A DNA stretch of 64,000 nucleotides from Ureibacillus manganicus DSM 26584 (GCF_000772945.1 NZ_JPVN01000014.1:46556-110555); one strand, 5' to 3'. Shown: positions 35,770 to 45,007, numbered from the stretch's first letter. A program made the numbers and translations. Notes: generated by a model not told the origin, from the sequence alone.

Positions 35770-37188
35770 ATGGCAACAGCGATATTTATAGGAATTATTA
35801 TTTTCTCGATAGTATTAGCACTTGGTTCACGAGGTAAGTCCAAAAAAGGGGATGCGGGCGATTATCTAGTTGGTGGTCGTTCATTTGGTGGTATTATTCT
35901 TTTCTTCTTAGCAGTAGGTGAAGTTTATAGTATAGGAACAATCATTGGTTTCCCAGGTGGAATCTATGCAAATGGGGTAACTTACGGGCTTTGGTTCTTA
36001 GGTTATATCTTGCTAGCGTATCCAATTGGTTACTTTTTATCTCCTTTAATTTGGAGAGCAGGTAAAAACTATAATGCCATGACAGCACCAGATTTATTTA
36101 AAAGTCATTTTTCAAGTAGGTCATTAGAATTAATCGTTGCTGGAACGTATTTAATCTTTTTAATTCCATGGGCACAGCTACAATTTGAGGGGTTAATTGT
36201 TGCACTAAATGCTCTAGGATATGAATTGCATCCTGCATTAGCGGTGTTTATAGCAGGTTCCATTGCTTATATTTATATCTCCATTTCAGGTATAAAAGCA
36301 CCCGCAGTCATTTCAATTTTAAAAGATATTTTATTATTTGCAGCAATAGTCATTGTTGGATGGGCAGCATTTTCATCATTAGGTGGGGTAAATAACTTAT
36401 TCACAGCAGCTAAAGATCAAGGTGCATCCATTACATTTGGTACAACGGGGCAAGTTACATTCTCCGTGACAACAATTATTTTCCAAGCAGTGGCGTTTTA
36501 CTGTTTACCATTCATCATTAACGTTGTATTTACCAGTAAATCAGAAAAAACGATTAAACGTGCACAAAGATTTATGCCTTTATACATGTTAATGTATCCG
36601 TTCTTAATCGCAACATCTTATTATGCATTAGTTGCATTACCAAATATTGAAAAACCAAACCATGCATTTATTGCAACCGCTATTGAATTATTACCATCAT
36701 GGGTTGTTGGATTAGTAGCTGCAGGTGCGGCATTATCAGGATTACTTGTACTATCTGTTACTGCATTAGTAGTAGGCGGAATCTTTACTCGAAATATTTT
36801 AACGGGTATACCAGAAAAGTCTCAGAAAAAATGGTCTCAAGGTGTTATCTTAGTTTACTTATTACTTTCGATGGTACTTACAGTGTCATTCCCAAGTTTA
36901 ATGTTAAATCTTATTAACACTGCGTATTTTGGCTTTGGACAAATTTTACCAGGTATCCTTGCGATTTTATTCTCGAAACGTGCTACTGCAGCAGGTGTGA
37001 GCGCAGGTATTATCACAGGTGTCGTAGTTGCATTAAGTTTACACTTTGGACAAATCAGCATCTTCTCAATTAATAACGGATTAGTCGCATTATTCTTTAA
37101 TATTACGGTTACAGTTGTTGTCAGCCTTGCAACATCTAAAAAAGTAAACTTACTTACACCAATGGCAACAATGCGTACGCCAAAATAG
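35770..37188 (+). CDS. Sodium:solute symporter family protein
   Basis: A 472-residue protein with about thirteen membrane helices. It has the SSS pattern: DYLVGGRSFGGIILFFLAVGEVYSIGTIIGFPGG, then WRAGKNYNAMTAPDLFKSHFSSRSLELIV, and a sodium-site region around AAGAALSGLLVLSVTALVVGGIF. Such carriers import pantothenate, proline, organic acids or similar with sodium. The downstream amidohydrolase suggests an amide- or carbamate-containing substrate; this is inference. Confidence 0.85.
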   Translation: MATAIFIGIIIFSIVLALGSRGKSKKGDAGDYLVGGRSFGGIILFFLAVGEVYSIGTIIGFPGGIYANGVTYGLWFLGYILLAYPIGYFLSPLIWRAGKNYNAMTAPDLFKSHFSSRSLELIVAGTYLIFLIPWAQLQFEGLIVALNALGYELHPALAVFIAGSIAYIYISISGIKAPAVISILKDILLFAAIVIVGWAAFSSLGGVNNLFTAAKDQGASITFGTTGQVTFSVTTIIFQAVAFYCLPFIINVVFTSKSEKTIKRAQRFMPLYMLMYPFLIATSYYALVALPNIEKPNHAFIATAIELLPSWVVGLVAAGAALSGLLVLSVTALVVGGIFTRNILTGIPEKSQKKWSQGVILVYLLLSMVLTVSFPSLMLNLINTAYFGFGQILPGILAILFSKRATAAGVSAGIITGVVVALSLHFGQISIFSINNGLVALFFNITVTVVVSLATSKKVNLLTPMATMRTPK

Positions 37189-37218
37189 CGGAGGAATCAG
37201 CTTTAGGATGTGGATTAA

Positions 37219-38151
37219 ATGGAGTTTTCCGTAGTTTTTGAATCAATCATATTGATTGGTTTAATGATCTTAATAGGGGTCGTTTTAGCAAATTTTACCC
37301 CTATTAATGACCATACAAAGAAACTATATACAATGATCATTGTCAATGTGGCAATGCCCTGTATTATTCTCTCTAGCATATTTAAAGTAGAGATTGATCA
37401 GGAAATCTTAAAAAATATTGTTATTGTTTTTATATTTTCATTGCTTATTAATATCCTAGGCATTGCAGTAGGATGGTTTGGTGCCTCGTTTTCAAAGAAA
37501 TATAAGCCCTATCGTAGAGAAATTGCATTATTATCTGGACTTGGAAATACCGGTTTTATCGGAATCCCTTTATGTGCCACGATTTTAGGTCCAGAAGGCG
37601 CATTATACGCAGCCATTTTTGATGCAGGTGTAGATTTAGTTATTTGGACAGTAGGGGTTATGATTCTTCAAAAGTCTACCTCGTTTTCTTTCTCTACATT
37701 AAAAACGATGGTCAATATACCAACAATTGCTATCGTTTTAGGTCTTTGTTTTGCCTTTGTAAACTTCAGACCACCAGAGCTTTTTGTTAACTTGTCCAAC
37801 CATTTAGCTGCTTTAGCTTCACCACTTGCAATGTTTTATATTGGATTGTTGATCAGGTCGATTAAAAAGGAACAATTTATCGAGTCTAGAAATAAAGTTA
37901 GTTTTCCTACAATTATAAAACTCGTTGGGTTACCTTTAATCGTTTTCGTGCTATTACAAGTCATTGACATGGACTTAACGATTTCACAAACGATTTTAAT
38001 TCAAGCGATGATGCCTGTGCTAACATTAGCATCTATTCTATTTACAAAATATGGTGCGAACGATAAGTATGGGGCCATTACGACGGTGACTTCTACAATT
38101 ATTTCACTTATATCAATACCAGTTTTAATCTATTTACTAACTGGATTTTAG
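37219..38151 (+). CDS. AEC (auxin efflux carrier) family transporter
   Basis: A 310-residue protein with ten membrane helices. AEC features: NFTPINDHTKKLYTMIIVNVAMPCIILSSIF at the start, the ALLSGLGNTGFIGIPLCATILGPEGALYAAIFD block in the middle, and a second five-helix half. Bacterial members move malate, malonate or other organic acids, usually as efflux. It lies between a symporter and an amidohydrolase, so it may export the hydrolysis product. Confidence 0.85.
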   Translation: MEFSVVFESIILIGLMILIGVVLANFTPINDHTKKLYTMIIVNVAMPCIILSSIFKVEIDQEILKNIVIVFIFSLLINILGIAVGWFGASFSKKYKPYRREIALLSGLGNTGFIGIPLCATILGPEGALYAAIFDAGVDLVIWTVGVMILQKSTSFSFSTLKTMVNIPTIAIVLGLCFAFVNFRPPELFVNLSNHLAALASPLAMFYIGLLIRSIKKEQFIESRNKVSFPTIIKLVGLPLIVFVLLQVIDMDLTISQTILIQAMMPVLTLASILFTKYGANDKYGAITTVTSTIISLISIPVLIYLLTGF

Positions 38152-38161
38152 GGGGGACAGT

Positions 38162-39835
38162 ATGGTGAAGGTTGATTTACTACTTAAAAATGCAAATGTC
38201 CTAACATTAGATGAACAAAATTCTCGTGCTAATGTTATAGGTTCATATGATGGGAAAATAACTGGGGTTTGGAGCTCTGAAGAATTTCAACAAATTAAGG
38301 AAACGTTAGATTATGCTGAACAATTCGAAGAAAAAGATCTTAATGGTGCAACTGTGCTACCTGGTTTCATCGATACACATAACCACATATTAATGTATGG
38401 AATCACTAAATCTCAGGTGGACTGTTCGCCAAATACAAGTAAAAACATTTCTGAACTCATCACGAACTTAAAAAAGTGGGATAATGAACACCCAGGTTCT
38501 GATTGGATTTTAGGTTTTGGCTACGATGATACATTATTAGAAGAAAATAGACATCCGACGCGTGAAGATTTAGACAAGGTAAGTACGACTCGTCCAATTT
38601 ACGTGAAGCATATTTCAAGCCACTTTGCCGCTGCCAACACGTTCGCACTTAAACTAGCAATGCTTGATGCAACGATTGTTGATCCAGAAGGGGGTTTCTT
38701 TGGACGTGACGAAAATAATGAATTAAACGGCGTCCTGTATGAGCCAGCCGCTATGAATATGGTATTCAAACATGCACCTGTTCCATCGAAAGAGGAACTA
38801 ATTAAGCTGATTGAACTTGCCGCAAAAGACTACGTTGCTCAAGGGATTACAACAAGTTCTGAGGCTGGAATTGGATTTACCTACGGGGCAGATGAATATG
38901 ATATTCACATGGAAGCGATAGAGAAAAAGTCAAACCCATTAAAAATGAGATTAATGATTTTAAATAGTCTTTTGTTGAAAGATGGAATATTTGAAAACTA
39001 TTCAGCGAAAGAATTAAATGAAAAAATCATTGAAGACTCCAAGGGGATGGCAAAACTTGATAGCGCGAAACTATTTCAAGATGGCTCCATCCAAGGATAT
39101 ACAGGTGCTTTACGTAAAGGCTATTATAGTAATGAAAGTGAATATGGTGAACTCATTTTCAGTCAAGAAACTTTAAACGAGATGGTTATTGATTTCCATA
39201 ATCGAGGTTTCCGTATTGCAACGCATGGGAATGGAGATCGTGCAATCGATTCTATTATTCAAGCGTATCAAAAAGCGATTAATTTAAATCCTCGCCAAGA
39301 TCATCGCCATCGTATTGAGCATGTTCAAACTGCTACAACTGAAGATTTAAATGAAATGAAAAAATACGATATTGCAGCATCTTTCTTTATCAATCATGTT
39401 TACTATTGGGGCGACCGTCACAAAAACATCTTCTTAGGACCAGAAAGAGCAGAAAGAATGAATCCGTTAAAAGAAGCAGATGATTTAGAGCTATTGTATA
39501 CGTTACACTCAGACTGCCCAATTACAGCAATTTCACCATTGTTCTCAGTGTGGGCTGCAGTGAACCGCGTAACGAAAGCTGGGATTATTTTAGGGGAAGA
39601 TCAAAAAATAGATGTCATCTCCGCGCTAAAGTCCATGACCATCTTCGGAGCAAAACTTAATTTTGAAGAAGATGAAATCGGATCAATTGAAGTAGGCAAA
39701 TTTGCTGATTTTGTTGTGCTAGAGGAAGATCCAGTATCTATAGATCCAATGAAGATTAAAGACATTCGTATTCTAAATACAATCATCAATGGTAAAGTCG
39801 TTTATCAAAATAGCGAAGCCAATATTTTAGTGTAG
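38162..39835 (+). CDS. Amidohydrolase, YtcJ-like
   Basis: A 557-residue metal-dependent hydrolase (Amidohydro_3). Ligands: the first H-x-H in GFIDTHNHILMYG, then IATHGNGDRAIDSII, HRHRIEHVQ and the final Asp in HSDCPITAISPLFSVWAAV. The C-terminal GSIEVGKFADFVVLEEDP closes the small beta-sandwich. Relatives cleave N-substituted formamides and other amides; substrate unknown. Ten bases after the AEC gene, so in the same unit. Confidence 0.88.
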   Translation: MVKVDLLLKNANVLTLDEQNSRANVIGSYDGKITGVWSSEEFQQIKETLDYAEQFEEKDLNGATVLPGFIDTHNHILMYGITKSQVDCSPNTSKNISELITNLKKWDNEHPGSDWILGFGYDDTLLEENRHPTREDLDKVSTTRPIYVKHISSHFAAANTFALKLAMLDATIVDPEGGFFGRDENNELNGVLYEPAAMNMVFKHAPVPSKEELIKLIELAAKDYVAQGITTSSEAGIGFTYGADEYDIHMEAIEKKSNPLKMRLMILNSLLLKDGIFENYSAKELNEKIIEDSKGMAKLDSAKLFQDGSIQGYTGALRKGYYSNESEYGELIFSQETLNEMVIDFHNRGFRIATHGNGDRAIDSIIQAYQKAINLNPRQDHRHRIEHVQTATTEDLNEMKKYDIAASFFINHVYYWGDRHKNIFLGPERAERMNPLKEADDLELLYTLHSDCPITAISPLFSVWAAVNRVTKAGIILGEDQKIDVISALKSMTIFGAKLNFEEDEIGSIEVGKFADFVVLEEDPVSIDPMKIKDIRILNTIINGKVVYQNSEANILV

Positions 39836-39840
39836 TGAAA

Positions 39841-39872
39841 AAACCACCGTTATCAAAGGATAACGGTGGTTT
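39841..39872. terminator. Bidirectional terminator
   Basis: Perfect 14-base arms AAACCACCGTTATC and GATAACGGTGGTTT between convergent genes, with A- and T-rich flanks. Confidence 0.88.
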
Positions 39873-40591
39873 CATTTTCTAATTCGTTTCGACCTAAAAT
39901 GTAGCGAATACATATTTGGGTTATAGTCAGAAATACAATATTCAACTATGTTTCCATCTACGTCGTAAACAAAACGTTCTAGTTGGAGTGTACTTTGGCC
40001 GTTTTCTAAGTTTAATAAGTTTGCATCTTCTGGGGTTGGAACATTGCTAGTAACAATTTCCTCAGAGTCATGGAGTTCTATATTTAATACATTTTCTAAT
40101 AAATCATAAATTGTTCCTTCATTTATATCTAGCTTTGCTAGTTGTTCACCAATTTCAATAGGGTAGTATTGAGTTTCTATCGCAAGAGGGACTCCATCTG
40201 CATATCGGATCCGTTTAATTAGATAGGCCTCGACTATTCCAATTGCATCTTTAAGCTCGCCTGAAACCATAATGCTTCGGTTCTCTATTAGTTTAGTACT
40301 AGGTTTCATTCCCATACTTTTAATAATGTCGGTAGTACTCATTAGATTTCCATACCAAAAATGTATAGGTTTTTTGGAGATGAATGTCCCTTTACCATGA
40401 ATTTTTTCAACAATGCCATCAATAACTAATTGAGAAATTGCTTCTCGAACAGTACTTCTACTAACATCATATTCTTCCATTAATTCTCGTTCGCTAGGTA
40501 TTTTTTCTTTGAAATGCCCTTGTTGTATTTTCTTTTCAATAATTTTCCGAAGTTGAATGTGTAATGGGATTGGGCTACTTGGATTAATCAT
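39872..40591 (-). CDS. GntR family transcriptional regulator (HutC/UTRA subfamily)
   Basis: A 239-residue repressor. The N-terminal winged helix contains PSERELMEEYDVSRSTVREAISQLVIDGIVEKIHGKGTFI, the classic GntR motif. The UTRA effector domain follows, with VEAYLIKRIRYADGVPLAIETQYYP and a final IVEYCISDYNPNMYSLHFR. It faces the symporter/AEC/amidohydrolase unit and is its likely regulator; the ligand is probably the transported compound. Three TATAGAT half-sites lie upstream of its own gene. Confidence 0.9.
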   Translation of the reverse strand: MINPSSPIPLHIQLRKIIEKKIQQGHFKEKIPSERELMEEYDVSRSTVREAISQLVIDGIVEKIHGKGTFISKKPIHFWYGNLMSTTDIIKSMGMKPSTKLIENRSIMVSGELKDAIGIVEAYLIKRIRYADGVPLAIETQYYPIEIGEQLAKLDINEGTIYDLLENVLNIELHDSEEIVTSNVPTPEDANLLNLENGQSTLQLERFVYDVDGNIVEYCISDYNPNMYSLHFRSKRIRK

Positions 40592-40621
40592 AGTTGCATT
40601 CCTCTCTAAAAAATAATGATG

Positions 40622-40683
40622 ATCTATAAAGAAAGTAATACTTATATAGATATTACCATTTTTATGAAAATACTACTATAGAT
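40622..40683. promoter_or_regulatory. Candidate GntR autoregulatory half-sites
   Basis: ATCTATA at 40622 faces TATAGAT at 40645, and a further TATAGAT stands at 40677. The spacing and symmetry would fit repressor dimers. The same word was not seen at the 35.4 kb promoter, which weakens the case. Confidence 0.3.
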
Positions 40684-40729
40684 AACAAAAGTGAAAATTA
40701 TGCCATGGTAATACTGCTTTTAAACTGTA

Positions 40730-41000
40730 ATGCATCTTCTAGATGATTGGGAAACACGTGTAATCAGTCATGCAGACGCGGAAGAAATGGGCTTTTACCA
40801 AGAAAAAGCGAAGCAAAATGAAGCTTTTGCAAAAGCTGTTATCCTTTTAAAGCGTGTCCATGAAATTTTAAGAATCATCGTAAAGGATATTAAAGAAACG
40901 TTGAAAACAGAGGATGTCAGTGAAAAAGTAATTCAGCAGTTTCCTACTGTTAACAATAAACGAAATTCATAGTAGGGAAGAGGAACGATTACCTTTTTAA
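40730..41000 (+). pseudogene. Hemerythrin HHE-domain protein remnant
   Basis: The frame reads HLLDDWETRVISHADAEEMGFYQEKA ... KAVILLKRVHEILRIIVKDIKETL, which is the middle of hemerythrin-like cation-binding proteins. The usual N-terminus is missing (an in-frame stop lies just upstream of 40730) and no ribosome site is present. Near 40960 the frame shifts: the first frame ends VNNKRNS while the next frame reads EIHSREEERLPF and then stops at 41000, as expected for the domain's conserved HSREEERL segment. So the gene is truncated at the 5' end and frameshifted at the 3' end. Confidence 0.75.
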
Positions 41001-41135
41001 TGGATAAGGAACATATGAAAAGAGGTAGGTGCATAATTAAAATCATATTTTAAAAACAAAAGATGCTAGAAACGGTACCTAATCGAAGTAATAATGGTAG
41101 TTTGAGTAAGATGTTACCAGGATCAGTTTTTCGTA

Positions 41136-41785
41136 GAGGCGGATGAAGACCATTTGAGCTGGATAATCTTTCGGAAAAGGTCTTCATAAGGTGGATGAAG
41201 ACCATTTGAGCCAGAAAATCTTTCGGAAAAGGTCTTCATAAGGTGGATGAAGACCATTTGAGTCAGAAAATTGCCTGGAAAAGGTCTTCATAAGGTAAAT
41301 GAAGACCGTTTGAGCCAGAAAATTGCCTGGAAAAGGTCTTCATAAGGTAAATGAAGACCATTTGAGCTAGAAAATCTTTCGAAAAAGGTCTTCATAAGGT
41401 GGATGAAGACCATTTGAGTCAGAAAATTGCCTGGAAAAGGTCTTCATAAGGTAAATGAAGACCGTTTGAGCCAGAAAATTGCCTGGAAAAGGTCTTCATA
41501 AGGTAAATGAAGACCATTTGAGCTAGAAAATCTTTCGAAAAAGGTCTTCATAAGGTGGATGAAGACCATTTGAGTCAGAAAATTGCCTGGAAAAGGTCTT
41601 CATAAGGTAAATGAAGACCGTTTGAACCAGAAAATTGCCTGGAAAAGGTCTTCATAAGGTAAATGAAGACCATTTGAGCCAGAAAATCGCCCGGAAAAGG
41701 TCTTCATAAGGTAAATGAAGACCGTTTGAGCCAGAAAATCTTTCGGAAAAGGTCTTCATAAGGTGGATAAAAGATCTTCATTAAC
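41136..41785. repeat. 52-bp palindromic-boundary repeat with 156-bp higher order (array 5)
   Basis: About twelve units of 52 bases with GATGAAGACC at one end and GGTCTTCATAAG at the other. Adjacent units join as GGTCTTCAT-N7-ATGAAGACC, a nine-pair hairpin. The centre alternates between CTTTCGGAAAA and TTGCCTGGAAAA types. A three-unit block starting with GGTGGATGAAGACCATTTGA repeats at 41242, 41398 and 41554, exactly 156 bases apart, showing recent block duplication. Related to the second half of array 4. Confidence 0.92.
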
Positions 41786-41829
41786 CAGATAAAAACAAGC
41801 ATAAGTATAAATGCATTCATAAACACTTA

Positions 41830-41887
41830 AACCCCGAATGATTCTGAAAACGAATTAGTGTTTTCATAAATCGCTCGGGGTTTTATG
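41830..41887. terminator. Long bidirectional terminator
   Basis: AACCCCGA and TCGGGGTT enclose an inner GAAAAC/GTTTTC pair; TTTTAT follows on plus. It ends the minus-strand cupin operon. Confidence 0.7.
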
Positions 41888-41928
41888 TGATGGGAAATCC
41901 ATCCAATCCTTATAATACAAAGAAGTTA

Positions 41929-42258
41929 CTAATCTACAATAAATAATAATGCGCCAGTAGTTGTAGAAGAACGGTGTGGATCGGCATTGTCACCTACTTG
42001 GTAACTTTGGTTACTCTTTAATGTAAATACTCTACCATCTTGTAATTCTGTTTGTAGTTCGCCTTTTAAAACAAATAATATATGGCCCTTACTGCACCAA
42101 TGGTCGGCAATATAGCCTGGAGTGTATTCCACTAACCTAACTCGAATTGAACCATGATTAATAGTTTGCCAGATTGCTTCGCCTGTTAATCCTTTATGAA
42201 TCGTTTTTTCAACCTTATCCCAATCTGTTGTTGAGAAATTAAGCATTTCCATATTCAT
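41929..42258 (-). CDS. DHCW-motif cupin fold protein
   Basis: A 109-residue single-domain cupin. The sequence RVRLVEYTPGYIADHWCSKGHILFVLKGELQTELQDGR carries the cupin core with the D-H-W-C variant that names this family, and PHRSSTTTGALLFIVD closes the barrel. Metal binding through His and Cys residues is likely, function unknown. Its start overlaps the end of the upstream M20 gene by 20 bases, so it is co-translated with it. Confidence 0.82.
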   Translation of the reverse strand: MNMEMLNFSTTDWDKVEKTIHKGLTGEAIWQTINHGSIRVRLVEYTPGYIADHWCSKGHILFVLKGELQTELQDGRVFTLKSNQSYQVGDNADPHRSSTTTGALLFIVD

Positions 42259-43444
42259 AGAATATATCTTCTTTCATCAATGATAGTTTTTGTATGACTT
42301 CTTTTAGTAGGGTAGAGCCTTTTTCGATATCCTTCCATTCAGAAAATTCATCCGGATGATGACTAATTCCATTTTTACTAGGAATAAAAATCATTCCTGA
42401 AGGGCAGATGTTCGACATAGACTTTGCATCATGAGTAGCACCGCTATACATAATCAAGTTACTAAAACCTAATTGATCACAAGATTCTTTAATAACTTGT
42501 TGTAGAGTCGTGTTCATCTCATTTGGAATTTTTGTAACAGTTCGTTCAAAGTCAAAGTGAAGATTATTATGAGAAAGATACTTCTGAAGCCTGTTTTCTG
42601 CTTCAACCATATTTTCGTAACGATCTCCTCGAATTTCAACGACCATTTCAATTTCCCCCGGAACAACACTAGGTAAGTTAGGCTTAACGTGTAATTCCCC
42701 GATAGTACAAACTATTCCTGAGATAGAGTTTGGTAACTGATTAGCAAACTGTATAAAAGGGGACGCCTTGACTAATGCATCATTTCGTTTATTCATAGGG
42801 GTTGTTCCTGCATGCCTTGCATCACCGTAAATATTAATCTTTGTTCTAATAATTCCAGCTATGGCATTAACGATACCTATCTCAATCTGTTGATCTTCTA
42901 ATATATTTCCTTGTTCAATATGAAGTTCAATGAATGCTTCGTAGGCTTTTGTATTACGGGCATTTGCTATTTGTTCACTAGTCAACCCTACTTGAGATAG
43001 TATCTCCTCATTTTGTGGAATACTGTACTCCCCAGTGAAAACACGACTACCAAACGTTCCGCCAAGTGGATTTGCTTCTTCAGCGACAAAAATAATTAGT
43101 TCAATGGACTTTTCTGGTTTGAAGTCTTCTTCAATCCAACTTTCTAAGCATTCTAACGCCGCTAATACTCCTAGTGCTCCATCTAATAATCCACCATTTT
43201 TCACTGTGTCCATATGAGATCCAAAAGCAATTGTTTGATCGGTTTTCCCTTTATAGCGAATGAAACAATTTCCAATAGAATCCCTGTGAACTTCTACAGG
43301 ATACTTCGAAACTAATTCGATAATCCAATCAATCGCAGCTTTTTCTTCAGATGAAAAAGCGAGACGATTAAAACCATGACTGTCAGCTGTTTGGAAATTT
43401 TGTTTTAAATATTCGAATCTATCATTTAATCGTTGAAAATTCAT
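42239..43444 (-). CDS. Zn-dependent M20 hydrolase (N-carbamoyl-L-amino-acid hydrolase / allantoate amidohydrolase type)
   Basis: A 401-residue enzyme. The M20 hydantoinase/carbamoylase pattern is clear: FGSHMDTVKNGGLLDGALGVLAALE, then FVAEEANPLGGTFGSRVF, FIELHIEQGNILED, and the lid RHAGTTPMNKRNDALVKA; the final ligand region is SGATHDAKSMSN. Enzymes of this branch cut the carbamoyl or ureido group from amino-acid derivatives. Operon order on the minus strand: AbgB-like M20D, this enzyme, cupin. Neighbour transporter brings in peptide-like substrates. Confidence 0.88.
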   Translation of the reverse strand: MNFQRLNDRFEYLKQNFQTADSHGFNRLAFSSEEKAAIDWIIELVSKYPVEVHRDSIGNCFIRYKGKTDQTIAFGSHMDTVKNGGLLDGALGVLAALECLESWIEEDFKPEKSIELIIFVAEEANPLGGTFGSRVFTGEYSIPQNEEILSQVGLTSEQIANARNTKAYEAFIELHIEQGNILEDQQIEIGIVNAIAGIIRTKINIYGDARHAGTTPMNKRNDALVKASPFIQFANQLPNSISGIVCTIGELHVKPNLPSVVPGEIEMVVEIRGDRYENMVEAENRLQKYLSHNNLHFDFERTVTKIPNEMNTTLQQVIKESCDQLGFSNLIMYSGATHDAKSMSNICPSGMIFIPSKNGISHHPDEFSEWKDIEKGSTLLKEVIQKLSLMKEDIFYEYGNA

Positions 43445-43467
43445 AGTTTCACATCCTAACTAAACTA

Positions 43468-44886
43468 TTAAAAATAAGGTTTTACTTCTTTTGGAATAGG
43501 GTTTTGATATGGATATTTACTGATATGATTTTTAAATTCTTCTTGAATTGGTTTCAATAATTCAGGATCCTGGAAGATTTTTATTGCCGTATCAGCCATA
43601 ACTGCTCCCGCACTGATCATTCCTTTAAAGGCAAACGTAGAGTTACTTTGAGAAACCATTTGCCATGAATGGAAAGGGGTACCGTTTGCAAAGCAAGCAG
43701 TTGTTAATTGTGCTGTAGGGACTGTCCAGCTGACATCTCCAACATCCGTTGAGCCAAACATAATATCATTACCACCTCCACTATATGGAGAGATAAAATC
43801 ACAAATTGGCTTTTCATTGAATTCGTCTTCATTTCCTTCAAAGCCAAAACTTTGGTTAGTAATATGTGCATTATCTTTTTGTTCTTCAGTAAGACTATTC
43901 CAAATTTCAGTCGCAAATTTAGTTTCTTCTTCGCTAGGTATTGGTGCACCTACCTTTTCAAGTGATTGATGTAATAATTTCTCTAATGCGCGGTTAGGTA
44001 GAAAATTTGAACATGCCTTTTGGAAATTTAATTCAACTGTAGTATCTGTCATATAAGTTGCACCAGTTGCAATACGTTTAACTCTTTCAAATATCTCTTT
44101 ACATTCCTTCATTTGTGGCGCACGTACTAAGTATAATATTTCAGCTTCTGATTGAACAATATTTGGCGAAGTTCCGCCAGTATTTAAATACGCATAATGG
44201 ATTCTTGCATTAGATGTAACATGTTCTCTTAAATAGTTCGCCCCCACATTCATAAGCTCTACGGCATCTAATGCACTTCTCCCTAAATGAGGTGATATTG
44301 CTGCGTGAGATGAAGTACCGCGGAATTTAAAGGAAGCTTGAATATTTGCCAATGAAGGTTTGCTCATAATTCCATTAATAGATGATGGATGCCATGTTAA
44401 TGCAAGATCAAGTTCATTGAATACACCCGCACGTTGCATAAACGTCTTTCCTGAACCGCCTTCTTCTGCAGGGCAGCCATAGTAAATAATTGTTCCACTA
44501 ATTCTATTTTCTTCTAAATAGTTTTTAAGAGTAATAGCAGAAACTATGCCTCCAACGCCCAGTAAATTGTGGCCACATCCGTGACCATTCTCCATGTCAG
44601 GGTGGGGTTCTTTATAACTAATACTTTCTTTTTGACTTAAATTAGAAAGGGCATCGAATTCCCCTAAAATACCAATAATCGGACTTCCGTTACCGAAACT
44701 TGCTTTAAAAGCTGTCGGGATATCAGCTAAATTATTGGTAATAGTAAATCCGTTTTCCTCTAAAAAGTCTTGCTGCACTTTACTTGAATAATGCTCTTGG
44801 AATCGCAATTCTGGATGAAACCAAATTTTTTTTGAAAGTGAAATAAACTCTTGTTCTTTCTTTGTAATTAAATCAATTGTCTTCAA
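43468..44886 (-). CDS. M20D amidohydrolase, AbgB-like (copy 2)
   Basis: A 472-residue paralog of the 27687 enzyme. GGAGGTGCG fits a TTG start at 44886; the frame is open five codons further. Motifs: MENGHGCGHNLLGVGG, YYGCPAEEGGSGKTF, LTWHPS, HAAISPHLGRSALDAVELMNVG, STDVGDVSW. Predicted action is cleavage of an amide such as aminobenzoyl-glutamate or another N-acyl amino acid. First gene of the minus-strand half of cluster 2, divergent from the peptide transporter operon. Confidence 0.88.
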   Translation of the reverse strand: MKTIDLITKKEQEFISLSKKIWFHPELRFQEHYSSKVQQDFLEENGFTITNNLADIPTAFKASFGNGSPIIGILGEFDALSNLSQKESISYKEPHPDMENGHGCGHNLLGVGGIVSAITLKNYLEENRISGTIIYYGCPAEEGGSGKTFMQRAGVFNELDLALTWHPSSINGIMSKPSLANIQASFKFRGTSSHAAISPHLGRSALDAVELMNVGANYLREHVTSNARIHYAYLNTGGTSPNIVQSEAEILYLVRAPQMKECKEIFERVKRIATGATYMTDTTVELNFQKACSNFLPNRALEKLLHQSLEKVGAPIPSEEETKFATEIWNSLTEEQKDNAHITNQSFGFEGNEDEFNEKPICDFISPYSGGGNDIMFGSTDVGDVSWTVPTAQLTTACFANGTPFHSWQMVSQSNSTFAFKGMISAGAVMADTAIKIFQDPELLKPIQEEFKNHISKYPYQNPIPKEVKPYF

Positions 44887-44910
44887 AAATCGCACCTCCA
44901 ATATTTAGAA

Positions 44911-44991
44911 TTGTCAAAACATATTGACAATTGAGACAATAATACAATATATTTTACTAAATAGCGAATTATTTGTGTAAATTGTCGCTAA
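44911..44991. promoter_or_regulatory. Divergent promoter region with TTGTC/GACAA operator words
   Basis: TTGTCAA (44911) and TTGACAA (44924) form an inverted repeat; ATTGACAAT and GAGACAAT form a direct repeat, and ATTGTCGC returns at 44980. TTGACA (44924-44929) with TATATT 18 bases on would be the rightward promoter. The cluster of GACAAT words between divergent operons suggests a repressor or activator site, possibly for the 51904 regulator. Confidence 0.5.
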
Positions 44992-45007
44992 TAAAAGGGG
45001 GAAGCAA

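Noticed and set aside
41136..41785. CRISPR-like look of the 52-base arrays (palindromic repeats with spacers)
   Set aside because: The parts between the hairpins are nearly identical from unit to unit, so they are not spacers, and no cas genes are present.
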